Positions 18,077 to 27,402 are shown, numbered from the stretch's first letter. The stretch: 64,000 nt of DNA from JAWWPY01 sp963822825 (GCA_963822825.1 CAWGIW010000014.1:62001-126000); one strand, 5' to 3'. The notes: generated by a model from the letters alone, not told the origin. Program-made: numbers and translations.

Positions 18077-18174
18077 TATTCTGGTCTCAGTGCGGCGGAG
18101 GGGCTCGCCGCATGGACGGTCGTGAGCGTCTCACGGCCGGCGTGATTGCGGTCCTGCCGCCAACGGTCCCTGCC
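18077..18174 (+). promoter_or_regulatory. Candidate structured RNA leader, copy 2
   Basis: The layout matches copy 1: TATTCT at 18077-18082, a hairpin at 18092-18111 with stem GCGGCG/CGCCGC and the same loop GAGGGGCT, and the 20-base conserved block at 18155-18174. The outer stem pair is G-C here and A-T in copy 1, a compensating change that supports the hairpin. An extra stem (GTGAG-CGT-CTCAC, 18122-18134) lies between the two conserved parts. Loop bases 18099-18103 can pair with 18167-18171. It lies upstream of the dynamin-like GTPase. Confidence 0.5.
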
Positions 18175-18211
18175 CGGCGTGTCACCTGACGCGGGTAGGA
18201 GGACGGCGCGG

Positions 18212-20241
18212 TTGCTGGATGACGGGGGCCTGCTAGCCAGGGCGCTTGGTGAGCTGGCCACGCTCGGCACGGAACGCGACAGGCAGCAGGCCGCGGCGCT
18301 GCGCGACCGGCTGGACGCGGCGCGGCTGCGGGTGCTGGTCGTCGGTGAGGCCAAGCGCGGCAAGAGCACGCTGGTGAACGCGCTGCTTGGCCGCGAGGTG
18401 CTGCCGACGGGGGTGACGCCGCTCACCGCGGTCGCGACGACGGTGCGGTATGGCGACGATCCGCAGGTGGATGCCCGGTTCCTCGACGGGCACGAGGAAA
18501 AACACCCGCTGGACGCGCTCGGGGAGCTGGTGACCGAGCGCGGTAACCCGGGGAACCGCCGCGGCATCGCCAGCGTGACCGCGTGGGTGGATGCTCTGGT
18601 GCTGGCGGGCGGCGTGGAACTGGTGGACACGCCGGGCACTGGCTCGGTGTTCGAGTGGGATACCGCGGCCGCCCATAAGGCGCTGGAGACGATGGACGCC
18701 GCGGTGTTCGTGCTGACCGCTGACCCGCCGGTCTCGGCGGCCGAGCGTGAGCTGCTTGGCCGGGTCGCGCAATTGTCGGTGACGACGTTCGTGGTGCTGA
18801 ACAAGGCCGATCACCTGGACGAGACGGGGCTGGCTGAGGCGGCGGATTTCACCCGGCGGGTGCTTGGTGAAGCAGCAGCCAGCCATACGGGTACCGATGG
18901 CGGCCACGCCGGGGCCGGGGCCGCCTGCCCAGGCGGTGCGGATCTGCCCGGGAGGGCGGGCCTTCCGGGCCGGGTGTACCCGATGTCGGCTCGCGCAGCG
19001 ATCGACGGCGGAGATCCCGGGTTCGCCCGGTTCGCGGCTGATTTCAGCAATTATCTGCAGAGCAGGCGGATCGCGGACCTGAACCTGTCGGCGATCGCCC
19101 AGGCGCGTCGCATCGCCCGTTCCTTGCTGGACGAGGTCGCGCTGACCCGCCGCGCGGCCCAGATGAGTGAGGGCGCCGCGGCCGAGCGGGTTGGGCAGTT
19201 CAGCGCCCGGCTGGCCGAGGTGGCCGTGCATAGCCGGGATGCGGCAGTGCTGGTCGGCGCCGAGTCGGCGCGGCTGCTGTTCGCGCTCAACGACTCGGCG
19301 GATGAGGCGGCATCCCGGCTCGGCCGTGACGTCGCCGGTCGGCTGGAGGCTGTGCTCGACGGTGAGCTGAGTACTGCGTCCCCGGCTGAGATCGAGCGCG
19401 AGGGCCGCGAGCGGCTGGTCGCGCTCACGCTGGAGGCGGTAGACGCCTGGCGCCGGCAGCGGCGCGACGAGATCGAGGACGGGCTGGCCCGCGTGGACGC
19501 CCGGCTCGCCGCCGACCTCAAGGTGGAGCTTGACGTGCTGCGCGACTCCGCCGCCGATCTGCTGGGCCTCGACCTGATGGTGCCCGAGCCGGGTGGGCGG
19601 GCTCACTGAGGACCGGCGGTTCTTCTATACGACTGGTGAGGATGCCGGGCAGACCGAGCTGCTGGCCGGGGCCATCCGCCGCAAGCTCCCCGGCGGTTGG
19701 GGGCGGCGGCGTGCGCGGGAGCACCTGCGCCGCGAGGCCCATGACCTGGTGGGGGCGCAGACCGGCCGGGTGCAGGGCGGACCTGCAATACCGGCTGGCG
19801 GAGGCGACGCGGACGCTGGCCCGGGTGGTGGAGCGGCGCTACACGGACGGCACCGAGCGGATGCAGGCCGCGCTGCGGGCCGCCGCGGACCTGCGCGAGT
19901 CCTCGGCCGCCGAGGCCGGGCGCAAGGAAGAAGAACTCACCGGCCGGGCGGCGGCGCTGCGTCACGTGCTCGGCTTGCTAGACCAGGCCGCGCGACACTC
20001 AGGCATGAAGGAGCAACGTCGATGGAATGCCGCAAAGGCGCTGCTGGACGCCGCACCGGCTCTGGACATCAATGCCATGCTCCGCCAAGCCGGCGTTGGA
20101 CCAGGCCGGCATCCTGTCCTCCTCGGCCACGATGCGCCTGCCCTGCCCAGTCCTCCGGCCAAGCCGCCCGTGCAGGCACGGCGCCCACCCGCACGGCCCC
20201 CACGCCCGGGCCGGCGCAGCAGCAACCGGAGCAGCACCTGA
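18212..20241 (+). CDS. Dynamin-like GTPase (frameshifts near 19600 and 19790)
   Basis: This is a large GTPase of the bacterial dynamin family. The G domain has GEAKRGKST (P-loop), a G2-like T-P-L-T after GVTP, VDTPGTGS (G3) and NKAD (G4). Long helical segments follow, rich in Ala, Arg and Glu (ERVGQFSARLAEVAVHSRDA). The first frame stops at 19609. The coding signal then resumes as TEDRRFFYTTGEDAGQTELL and, after a second shift near 19790, as ADLQYRLAEATRTLARVVERR, ending at 20241. Restored length is about 675 residues. The TTG at 18212 has AGGAGG nine bases upstream; a GTG at 18179 is the alternative. Such proteins remodel membranes or act in stress and defence; which applies here is unknown. 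Confidence 0.72.
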
Positions 20242-20410
20242 TGCACATCGAGATCCTGCACGAGCCGGGACTTGAGGTCGGCGGAGCCAAGCGCCACGTC
20301 CATCCCTGGTTCGGCATCGCCGCCTACCGGCCCAGCCGACCCCGGGGCTTGACGGCGCACCGACCACCATCCGGCTCGGCCTTGCCGGCGCCCCGACCAG
20401 CTTGACCGCA
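20241..20410 (+). pseudogene. Piwi/Argonaute-like N-terminal fragment
   Basis: An ATG at 20241 opens MHIEILHEPGLEVGGAKRHV, then PWFGIAAYRP. After a one-base shift the next frame reads DPG followed by TTIRLGLAGAP. The order EP-LEFG, HV-P-FGI--YGP-D, I-LG--GT is the pattern I recall from the start of actinobacterial Piwi-domain proteins. Only about 55 residues remain, and the sequence then becomes a recombinase fragment on the other strand. The identification is from memory of the family and is tentative. Confidence 0.35.
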
Positions 20411-20460
20411 CCTGGGGCCGGGCGTCGGCTCCGCGGCGGGGGCGCCGCCGGCGCCCCGGA

Positions 20461-20740
20461 GCGGGCTGTGTGCCGGTCAGCAGGGAAGTGCAGGGCGGCG
20501 AGGTGCGGCAGGATGCGGTCCTCCCGAATGTGGGCGTTCTTCGGCCGGGCCGGTCGGGCCGGTCGGCGCTGGTGTGGCCGTGGCGGCACCGGTAGGCGGG
20601 CTTGCCGTTGGACCAGGCTGATTCCATCCGCCGCCCGCAGGTCCCGCAGGCCAGCAGACCGGCCAGCAGGTACCTGCGGTTGCCCGGCGCGGCCGGGGCG
20701 GCACGGGGGGCGGGGCCGAGGGCGGCGTTGATGTCCTGGG
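20461..20740 (-). pseudogene. Serine recombinase, C-terminal zinc-ribbon fragment
   Basis: The minus strand reads QDINAALGPAPRAA, then NRRYLLAGLLACGTCGRRME, then PAYRCRHGHTS. This is the zinc-ribbon region that follows the recombinase domain in actinobacterial large serine recombinases. A frameshift near 20540 leads to RPKNAHIREDRILPHLAALH. Nothing upstream remains, because the sequence joins the Fic repeat exactly at 20739-20740. It is not the missing end of the recombinase at 24872, since both pieces contain the same VQD/QDI region with different sequence. Confidence 0.7.
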
Positions 20741-21252
20741 CCAGTGATTACGTCCACGGTCTGGCCGCCACGCGCTATCACGGCCCGGCAACGGGAAAGG
20801 AAGCACACGAGGGCCTCAACCTGTGGATTGGCAGATTCGCTGGTGCGTGCACACGCGCAGCCGGCGACGCGGCATCTTTCGAGCAACGCGTCCAGCAGAT
20901 CCGGGACAGGTGGCGAGCGCAACTGGGACGTGTCCGCAGCGGATCGGCCACGGACCTGCTCCTCCGTTCGCTGCCGGGAGCACCCGTGCTTACCGTCAAC
21001 GGCGCCGCAGAGCTGATAAACCGTAGCTTCCCGCAGACCAACGAAGCCATAGCGCGGCTCACCGACGCAGGCGCGCTGTCCCAGATGACTGTCGGCAAGC
21101 GGAACCGCGCTTTCGAAGCCAAGGAAATCATCAACGCGTTCACCGATCTGGAACGGCAGCTCGCCAGCCCTGGAGGTGATACCCGCAGTTCTGAGCCGAG
21201 CAGGGCGGTACTACCCCGGCGCCCGCACAACTTATCAAGCCTTAAGCACTAA
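20739..21252 (+). pseudogene. Fic protein, C-terminal fragment
   Basis: The frame reads SDYVHGLAATRYHG and runs to LSSLKH at 21252, matching residues downstream of the Fic motif in the longer copy that ends at 35219. The HPFADGNGRTGR active-site motif present in that copy is absent here, because the sequence upstream of 20739 is recombinase debris. It still contains the C-terminal winged-helix-like region (LTVNGAAELINRSFPQTNEA). No activity is expected. Confidence 0.85.
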
Positions 21253-21283
21253 CCCTTAACAAGGATCTTGCTTGTTAAGGGTT
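21251..21283. terminator. Bidirectional hairpin terminator, repeat copy 1
   Basis: The perfect 13-base arms AACCCTTAACAAG and CTTGTTAAGGGTT flank a seven-base loop. It lies right after the Fic stop and just downstream of the convergent gene's end, so it can serve both strands. Confidence 0.8.
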
Positions 21284-21298
21284 CCCCCCTGGTCGGCC

Positions 21299-21487
21299 TC
21301 AGAAGAGAGGCATGTCGCCGGAGGCACCCGCGGAGCGCTCCTCCGACTCGATCATGTCCGCGATCGCGCCCGCGACCTCCCGCGCACGCCCGGAATACTC
21401 GCCCCGGCCGCGGTGCGGATGCTGCCGCCGGTCTCGCCGCAACCCGCCGATCAACCGCTTCGCTTCGGCCACCCGCGCATCAGCCAC
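21299..21487 (-). pseudogene. DUF6880-like gene, internally deleted
   Basis: The 62-residue frame joins the first 48 residues of the gene seen at 35223-36046 (DARVAEAKRLIGGLRRDRRQ) to its last 14 (EERSAGASGDMPLF). A comparison with copy 2 shows that 583 bp, equivalent to 35313-35895, are missing; the junction lies at 21345/21346, where both sides share CCG. The product would lack nearly all of the helical-repeat body. Confidence 0.75.
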
Positions 21488-21564
21488 GTACCCATCAACC
21501 GCAGATGAAGATGGCCTTGGCTCTGCATGGATCGTGGCGCCTCCCGTGTCCCTAGGCTTGTCTC

Positions 21565-22812
21565 ATGCTGGAGGCCGCCGCCGGGAAGCCAGAACTCACC
21601 GGTCAGATCCGCTCATTCCTGGCATGGGCCGGTCCGGGACGCAAGCTCACCCAGACCGGACGCATCGGCCTGGGGGACGCCCGCCATCTCGTGGAACTGC
21701 TCGGCACCGGCGAAACGATCGACCCGGAAATCGGCGGCCGGGTCTTCAAGACAAGATCCAGCGAGGATCTCGCTCATCTCAACCGGATCGTGGAGTGGGC
21801 GAAGGCCGCGCGCCTGGTACGGGTCAGCGGCACCAAACTGATGGCGGTCAAGAAGAACGCCGCGCTCGCGGAAAGACCGCTCGACCTGGTCCTGGCCCTG
21901 CTGGAGGCCTATCCTCGGCTCGGCAAGCCGCTGTTTCGGCGGAACACCTGGCGCCAGTCCCTCGTCGGCGACGAGTTCACCGACATCAGCCGGGAGCTGA
22001 CCACCGCGCTGCTCCGCAGCGCTGGGTCCTGCCCGCTCGACAAACTCAGCGGCATCGCCTACGACGCGATCGAGGTCCGGTACATGCTGACCGGCCTCAC
22101 CGTGCTCCAGCGCGACTCGCTGCGGCGCACCATCGCGGTAGACATCACGATCGCGGTGGCCGCTCTCCACGTTCTCGGTGTCGTCGTCCTCGACCGCGAG
22201 GCCGATTCCGCCGGACTCACCGATCTGGGCCGGTATGCGATCCGCCGTATCCGCGGCATGGCACAGCCAGGCGATCCAGTGCTCCAGGTGCGGATTACGC
22301 TCGCCGCCGTGGACGGCCCGCCGGTGTGGCGGCAGGTAGTGATCCCCGCTAGCTACACCCTCGACCGGGTCCATGGCGTCATCCAGGCCGCGATGGGGTG
22401 GCAGAACTATCACCTGCACATGTTCAGGATCGCCGGCCGGGGATACGGCCCCGCGTACACCGACAATGAGCTCGGGACGCTCGACGAGAAGCAGTTCCGG
22501 ATCGGTGACCTGGCGAAGACGGGGGACCTGGCCGGTTACGAGTACGACTTCGGCGACGGCTGGGAACACGAGCTTGCCGTCGAGGCCAGCGCCACGGCAG
22601 ATGCGGCCGCGGTGTACCCGGAGTGCACCGGCGGCGAGGGCGCGTGCCCGCCCGAGGACTGCGGCGGCCCCGGCGGATTCGCCGACCTCAAGGAGCTGCT
22701 CGCCGGGCCGCCGAGCCCGGAACGCGAGGAGATGCGCGCATGGGCCGGCGAAGAATACGACCCCGCGCACTTTGACCTCGCCGCTGCCAATGCAGCAGCA
22801 GGATCAGTCTGA
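21565..22812 (+). CDS. Plasmid pRiA4b ORF-3-like protein
   Basis: This 415-residue protein ends in the pRiA4b ORF-3 domain (also called IS1096 TnpR-like). The domain starts near residue 235 with LQVRITLAAVDGPPVWRQVV and includes WQNYHLHMFRI, YEYDFGDGWEHEL and a cysteine cluster YPECTGGEGACPPEDCGG, followed by GGFADLKELL. The N-terminal 230 residues are helical, with no known catalytic motif. The family is common on plasmids and near transposons, and its biochemical role is not established. The ATG at 21565 is preceded by a weak site. A truncated paralogue of its first 80 residues is at 36115-36362. It is convergent with, and overlaps by 9 bp, the gene that starts at 23916. Confidence 0.82.
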   Translation: MLEAAAGKPELTGQIRSFLAWAGPGRKLTQTGRIGLGDARHLVELLGTGETIDPEIGGRVFKTRSSEDLAHLNRIVEWAKAARLVRVSGTKLMAVKKNAALAERPLDLVLALLEAYPRLGKPLFRRNTWRQSLVGDEFTDISRELTTALLRSAGSCPLDKLSGIAYDAIEVRYMLTGLTVLQRDSLRRTIAVDITIAVAALHVLGVVVLDREADSAGLTDLGRYAIRRIRGMAQPGDPVLQVRITLAAVDGPPVWRQVVIPASYTLDRVHGVIQAAMGWQNYHLHMFRIAGRGYGPAYTDNELGTLDEKQFRIGDLAKTGDLAGYEYDFGDGWEHELAVEASATADAAAVYPECTGGEGACPPEDCGGPGGFADLKELLAGPPSPEREEMRAWAGEEYDPAHFDLAAANAAAGSV

Positions 22813-23916
22813 GGAAACTGGCCCGCCCTGATACGCCTGCGCGAGCTGAGCCTGAACCGCCGCGCGTTCGGCATGCATTTCCCTGGCCCGCGGCGGCAGG
22901 TCGGCGCCAACTTCCTCCGCGAACTCGGCAAACTGCTGGCTCCCCGGGAGTCTCCCCAGGCACATCATGATCAGTGTGCGCGCCGCACCGATATCTCCGC
23001 GTCGCCGCGCGGCCCGCGCCCGCATGAACTCAGCGTCAGGGCCCTCGAACGCCGGATGGTTCGCCAGCCGCTCCGCGCGTTCCGCATCGATGTGGCCGGA
23101 CAGCAGCTCATTCCAGCGCGCGAGATTCCTCGTCCGCTCGCTCCGTTTCCATTCTGAGCCAGAGGAGGTCATCGCCTTGCCCGCCCGGCGGCCCGCCAGC
23201 GGCCGTTCGGCGGATGCGATCCGGTCCAGCTCGGCAAGATACGCATCAGCGAACCCCATCCACATATCCGGCGTGGTCAGCATCGGCGCGAGCACGCGAG
23301 CCAGCGCGATCTCCCGCTCGGCAACCTGGCCGGCTCCGGTGCCGTTACTCCAGCCGTACGCTGACTCCCACCGGACCAGCTGCGCTGCGGCGCATTCCGC
23401 GAAGCGGGCGAAGCCGTGCTCCGCGAGTACCGTCTCCCACAGCGCCGAGACAGCATGGGAAAGCACGAACTTCGCCGCCTCCAGCGGATCCTCGGACCGG
23501 AAACTACCCTCGGCGTGCCGGGCGAGGTCGATCATCAGCTCCATGGCCCGCTCGCCCGGGGCGGTGTCCTCAGCGTGCAGCGCCAGCTGAGCATCTGTGG
23601 CGAGCTGCCGGAACGTCACCCGCCATTTCGTCCGCTCGGTACGCGATACCCGGCGGTCACCGGCGATGTACGCGCCTGACCTGGTCAGCTCGACGAACTG
23701 GGAGACTTCCGCGAGCACGAGCGCCGGATCCGGCGGTGTGGCGGCATCGTGCTTGCGCCGCTCCCGCTCCGGCGGGTCCAGTTCTCCCTCGATCCGCTCC
23801 CGCGCCGCCGCCGTGCCGCGCCAGTACAGGTTCCAGAGGATCTTGCCGCGATGTTGAGCGTCCAGCGGCGCGAGCTTGGCGAAGAACTCTTCCCGGCTCA
23901 TCCGATTCTGCGCCAT
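22804..23916 (-). CDS. Hypothetical helical protein
   Basis: This protein of about 370 residues is not recognised. The ATG at 23916 (MAQNRMSREEFFAKLAPLD) is preferred over an upstream start at 24030, because the extra N-terminus is Arg/Ser-rich and unlike coding sequence. It is mostly helical, Ala/Glu/Arg-rich, with no signal peptide, no membrane helix and no clear catalytic motif. The C-terminal 100 residues (ARRRGDIGAARTLIMMCLGR) look like TPR-type helical hairpins. Third-position GC is consistently high, which supports expression as protein. It is found with accessory genes and may belong to the same mobile region. Confidence 0.6.
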   Translation of the reverse strand: MAQNRMSREEFFAKLAPLDAQHRGKILWNLYWRGTAAARERIEGELDPPERERRKHDAATPPDPALVLAEVSQFVELTRSGAYIAGDRRVSRTERTKWRVTFRQLATDAQLALHAEDTAPGERAMELMIDLARHAEGSFRSEDPLEAAKFVLSHAVSALWETVLAEHGFARFAECAAAQLVRWESAYGWSNGTGAGQVAEREIALARVLAPMLTTPDMWMGFADAYLAELDRIASAERPLAGRRAGKAMTSSGSEWKRSERTRNLARWNELLSGHIDAERAERLANHPAFEGPDAEFMRARAARRRGDIGAARTLIMMCLGRLPGSQQFAEFAEEVGADLPPRAREMHAERAAVQAQLAQAYQGGPVSSD

Positions 23917-24867
23917 GGCACCCGATCGTAGCGACCGGCGCCGGCGTTCCCCGCGGAAGCACGATACAGAAGGCCAGCGCACTGTTACCAGATAGGCGCG
24001 CACGCGCAGGGTGTCAAGCGACGCAGCCACCAGCAGAGCACATAGCGACGACTACGTATGTGGCCTGTCGTCAATGACAGTCACCGAGCGTGTACGTCCT
24101 ATGTGACCGCCGATGCGTGGGCCATGCCAGCAGGCACCTCGTCCGGCCAACGGGCGGCCGTTACTGCGTTGACAACGTCTCTGTGGCAGCGGCGAGCGGC
24201 CCGGCCCGGCCCGGTCACCAGGCGCCCCCCACCGCTCGCTACGCCCGAACTGCCGGGCACCTCCGACCCAGCCGGCAGCGACCCATCCGGCCGCCGGTTA
24301 GCCAACGCCCACTGCCACGCCCGCCGCTGCAGCAACCTGCCCCATCCCCGGCAGCCGCAAGCACAGCCACAGCTTCCGGCCCGGCAGCAGCAGATATCGA
24401 GACGGGGAAAGCGTCGTCCCGCGGCAGGCCGTCCTCCTGCGGGGCAGCGATGAGTTCCTCGGCGAGTTCTTCCCCGGCGCTGAGGACCAGGCCGCCATCG
24501 CGGCGTCGAAGCCCTCGGCGGCCGACTGGAGATCATCGCCGACTTCGGTGACGAGAGGCTCGCCTTCACTGAGCCCGGCACCGAAGCAGCCTGACCCGCC
24601 CGCATCACACGGCCCGGCCAATCCCGCGGCAGGGCCGGACGGCCTGCCGTATCTGGCGCCACCTGGGCAGAAGTGCTGACGGCACGCGAGGACGGCGGCC
24701 TGGCCCGTATGGCAATGGCTGGCCATATCCGAACGCATGCATTCTGCCAATTTAATTACGCGTCCGCGCCTCTCCCCATGCCGCGGAACCGGCTTGACAT
24801 GCACGGGCATCAGCCCGCTATCCTGGCCGCATGATTTCCCCGATCGGGGGAGATTTCCCGTGTTTGC
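23917..24867. other. Accessory spacer with degenerate sequence
   Basis: No complete gene is visible in this 950-bp stretch. The first part is low in coding signal and includes the probable promoter of the gene starting at 23916. A probable antitoxin remnant lies near its middle (see the separate entry), and the end runs into the truncated recombinase. The short AT-richer patch near 24730-24770 stands out in an otherwise GC-rich region. Confidence 0.5.
24445..24594 (+). pseudogene. HigA-like helix-turn-helix antitoxin remnant
   Basis: The frame ending at 24594 reads VEALGGRLEIIADFGDERLA, the usual C-terminus of XRE-family antitoxins. In an adjacent frame just upstream there is DEFLGEFFPGAEDQAAIAA. 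The helix-turn-helix itself is missing between them, so only the flanks of the gene remain. This is an identification by motif alone. Confidence 0.35.
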
Positions 24868-24893
24868 GTGTTCAAGTCCCCCTCGGACACAAA
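24868..24893. other. Possible tRNA 3'-end-like attachment remnant
   Basis: The bases GTGTTCAAGTCCCCCTCG and the following GACACAA resemble the T-loop and acceptor end of a tRNA gene, a common attachment site for actinobacterial integrases. The expected 5' half of the T stem is not present, so this is not a tRNA. It lies exactly where the recombinase reading frame is cut off. The evidence is weak. Confidence 0.25.
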
Positions 24894-26112
24894 GTTTCCC
24901 CATGACTTGCAGAATCCGGGCATAGCGGGACGTCACCCGGGCCCGGTCTCCAGCCGCGGCGGGTGCCCAGGTCCTGGACTGTGATGAAGTCGGCTTCGCT
25001 GACGATCGCGGGATGGGCAGGGCGGGCGGAAATGACCCAGCCCTCGGGCAGATTCCACCGCTGTACCGGCCGGTGCCCCAGCCCGGTGTTCGCCGGGTCA
25101 ACCAGGTCGCTGTCGGTGCGCTGCCGGTTCCACACCTGCCGGCCGGTGTAGCGGGGGTTGCCCAGGATCGCGCGGACCGTGTGCAGCGTCCACGCCTTGC
25201 CACTGCGGTGCGGGTTGCGGCCCGGGTCGGCAGCGGATGGGCACGGGATCGCGGCGTCGTTGAGGGCGCGTGCGATCCGGGCCATGCTGTGCCCGGCCAG
25301 GCGCTGGGCGAAGATCCACGCTACCGTCGGCGCGGTCTGCAGGTCAGGCTCCAGCCGGTGTGCCCGCCGGCCCCACGCGGCATGGGCCTTGTTCGGGTGC
25401 GGTCCGGCGTCAGCTAGCCGGTACCCGCACGGCGGCCGGCCGCCCAGGTACCGTCCCTGCTCCCTTGTCTGGGCCGCCATCGCGGCGCGCACCCGATCTT
25501 CGTCCGGGTGATCTCCCGCTTGGACTGCAGGCCGAGCGCCATCATCGTCTGCTCGTGCTCCTCAGCGCCAAAGTCGATCCGGCCACCGACCTCAGGTGCC
25601 CACAGCTGGACGCCGTAGTGCTCGAACAAAGGGGCCATCGACGCGTACTGGCCCCCGTAGAAGGCCCGCTCATACTCCCCCACCACAACCGCGTCCCACC
25701 CGCTGCCTGGGTCAGCGAGCTGGGCAACGAGGGCGGCGGCCTGCGGGCGGCGCACCCAGGCCAGCATCCGGCTCTGGCCGACGTCGAAGAACTCGGCCAC
25801 GACCTGCCCGTGCCCGGCCACCAGCGCCCCGGCCTGGTCCCGCTGCCGCGCCCGCGAGGTCACCGGGTCCTGGTAGTCCTCGGTGGATACCCGCCCGTAG
25901 AACGCGAACCGCAGGCAGCCGCTGCCCGGCACCATCACCTGGCGGTGCCCCGTGCGCTCCGCCCATTCCAGCAGCCCGTCCCCGCCCGGTCTCTGGCCGA
26001 CGGCCAGCCCGGCAAACTTTGCTGCCACGACGACAGCCCCCTCCTCGCCCGGGCCCCGGGCACGTCCATGTATCGAAGACCTCATCTGTCCCGGTAACAG
26101 CACCCGAAACAT
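24872..26112 (-). pseudogene. Large serine recombinase, C-terminally truncated, frameshift near 25490
   Basis: The first frame holds the resolvase catalytic domain: LRFAFYGRVSTEDYQDP with the nucleophilic serine in GRVS, and later VGEYERAFYGGQYASMAPLF and SKREITRTK. The second frame continues AAMAAQTREQGRYLGGRPPC and HSMARIARALNDAAIPCP, the recombinase domain, then WNRQRTDSDLVDPANTG. It ends at 24872 before the zinc ribbon and coiled coil. A true start is probably downstream of 26112, close to LRFAFYG. It would integrate or excise a mobile element, but frameshift and truncation make activity unlikely. Confidence 0.82.
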
Positions 26113-26273
26113 GGCGTTCCCAGCTCAGTCCTCCGTCGCCTTCCGGCCGAGCGCCCCTCCCTGAACAGCGACGCAGCGCGGCGAACACGCCGTCGCCCAT
26201 TCGTGACTGACCGGCGACCAGCCTGGTAGATGGCTAGGACACGCCTGCGCCGGGCTGGTTCCACGGGGCTGGA

Positions 26274-27047
26274 TCAGCACGCCTGAGGGGCGGCGGGCCT
26301 GACGGCCTGGATGATCGCGGAGCGCAGGCCTGGCCCGGCGTCCTGGGTGGCGGCAATGCTGATGCTGGTGAACCCGCTGGCCAGCAGCAGGCCGTGGTAC
26401 TCGCCAGCGGTGAGGGTCCCGGTCGTGCATCCAGTCATCTGCTCTACCTCAGCCCGGCGGGCCGAGTCGAGCCCGTCGTCGGCGATGATGTCGCTGATCC
26501 CGAGTCTGCCGCCTGGGCGGAGCACGCGGAACGCGGCAGCAAGCGCGCGGGGCTTGTCGGCTGACAGGTTGATCACGCAGTTGGAGATGACGACGTCAAC
26601 GTGGGCGTCGGGGAGCGGGATGTCCTCGATGTGGCCGTGCAGGAACTCGGCGTTGGTGACTCCGGCTTGAGCGGCGTTCTCGCGGGCCAGGGCGAGCATG
26701 TCCGGTGCGGCGTCCAAGCCGTAGGCTTTCCCGCCTGGCGCGACGCGGCGGGCGGACAGAAGCACATCGATGCCGCCGCCGGAGCCGAGGTCCAGCACGG
26801 TCTCCCCCGGATGCAGTTCGGCGACGGCGACGGGGTTGCCGCAGCCGAGGCTGGCCCGCACCGCGCCGCCGGGCAGGTCGCTGGTGTCGTCGTACCCGGC
26901 TGCACCGAAGCGGCCGGCGGCGAACGGGCCGGGGTCGCAGTCAGTGACTGGCTGCCCGGCACGTGCGGCCCGGGCGAGGCCGGAGTAGCGGGCGGTGACG
27001 GCCGCCCGGATCTGCCCGAGATCAGGGGGGTGGCTGGCTGGTTCCAT
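26274..27047 (-). CDS. arsM: Arsenite S-adenosylmethionine methyltransferase
   Basis: This 257-residue cytosolic enzyme transfers methyl groups from SAM to As(III). The SAM site reads VLDLGSGGGIDVLLSAR and GLDAAPDMLALAREN. Conserved arsenic-binding cysteines are visible at C69 (SLGCGNP), C157 (ISNCVINL) and C207 (MTGCTTG), with an additional C37. The ATG at 27047 follows GGAGG closely. The gene lies 22 bp downstream of its arsR in the same direction, so the two probably form one arsenite-induced operon. It makes methylarsenite, which the arsI product encoded a kilobase away would break down. Confidence 0.93.
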   Translation of the reverse strand: MEPASHPPDLGQIRAAVTARYSGLARAARAGQPVTDCDPGPFAAGRFGAAGYDDTSDLPGGAVRASLGCGNPVAVAELHPGETVLDLGSGGGIDVLLSARRVAPGGKAYGLDAAPDMLALARENAAQAGVTNAEFLHGHIEDIPLPDAHVDVVISNCVINLSADKPRALAAAFRVLRPGGRLGISDIIADDGLDSARRAEVEQMTGCTTGTLTAGEYHGLLLASGFTSISIAATQDAGPGLRSAIIQAVRPAAPQAC

Positions 27048-27069
27048 GGGTGTCCTCCAGGCAGGCAGG

Positions 27070-27402
27070 TCAGCGGGCGGCGGGCGGGACGGGTGAGGGC
27101 TTTCCCATGACCAGGTCCGCGGCGGTGGGGAAACACTCCACGCAGTTCTCGTTGATCCGGTAGAGGCGGGCGGTGCCGCGGTCCTCGGCGATCACGAACC
27201 CGACCGCGGCGAGCTGCCTCAGGTGGGCGGACACCGTGGACTGGCCCACCGGGACAGCCGCGACGATCTGCCCGACGGTCATCGGCTCGCCGCAGCGGGC
27301 GAGCAGCGAGACGACCTGTACCCGGGTCCCGTCGGCCAGCGCCTTGAACCAGGTGGCGTAGGTGTCAGCGTCCGCCCGGCCGAGCGGTTTCACATTCTCC
27401 AT
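27070..27402 (-). CDS. arsR: ArsR-family repressor of arsM
   Basis: This 110-residue winged-helix repressor contains FKALADGTRVQVVSLLARCG, the DNA-reading segment VPVGQSTVSAHLRQL and the wing DRGTARLYRIN. After the wing comes NENCVECFPTAADLVMG, with a C-x2-C pair that is a likely As(III) site and typical of arsM-linked ArsR proteins. A third cysteine is in LLARCGEP. It is transcribed with arsM. The short palindrome-like sequence ATCGTTCATCGACGATAGACGATG just upstream (27402-27425) is a likely operator. Confidence 0.9.
   Translation of the reverse strand: MENVKPLGRADADTYATWFKALADGTRVQVVSLLARCGEPMTVGQIVAAVPVGQSTVSAHLRQLAAVGFVIAEDRGTARLYRINENCVECFPTAADLVMGKPSPVPPAAR

Larger units (their letters stand above)
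20739..21345. repeat. 607-bp direct repeat, copy 1
   Basis: This segment matches 34706-35312 base for base except for one substitution seen in a visual comparison (Q-M-T-V here, Q-V-T-V there). It covers the end of a Fic gene, a hairpin terminator and the end of a convergent DUF6880-like gene. The surrounding sequences homologous to copy 2 are more diverged. Confidence 0.9.

Noticed and set aside
24868..24893. A tRNA gene
   Set aside because: The T-loop-like bases have no pairing T stem, and no anticodon or D arm precedes them.
20461..26112. One recombinase gene split by a 4-kb insertion
   Set aside because: Both pieces cover the same VQD/QDI region with different residues, so they overlap and must come from two genes.
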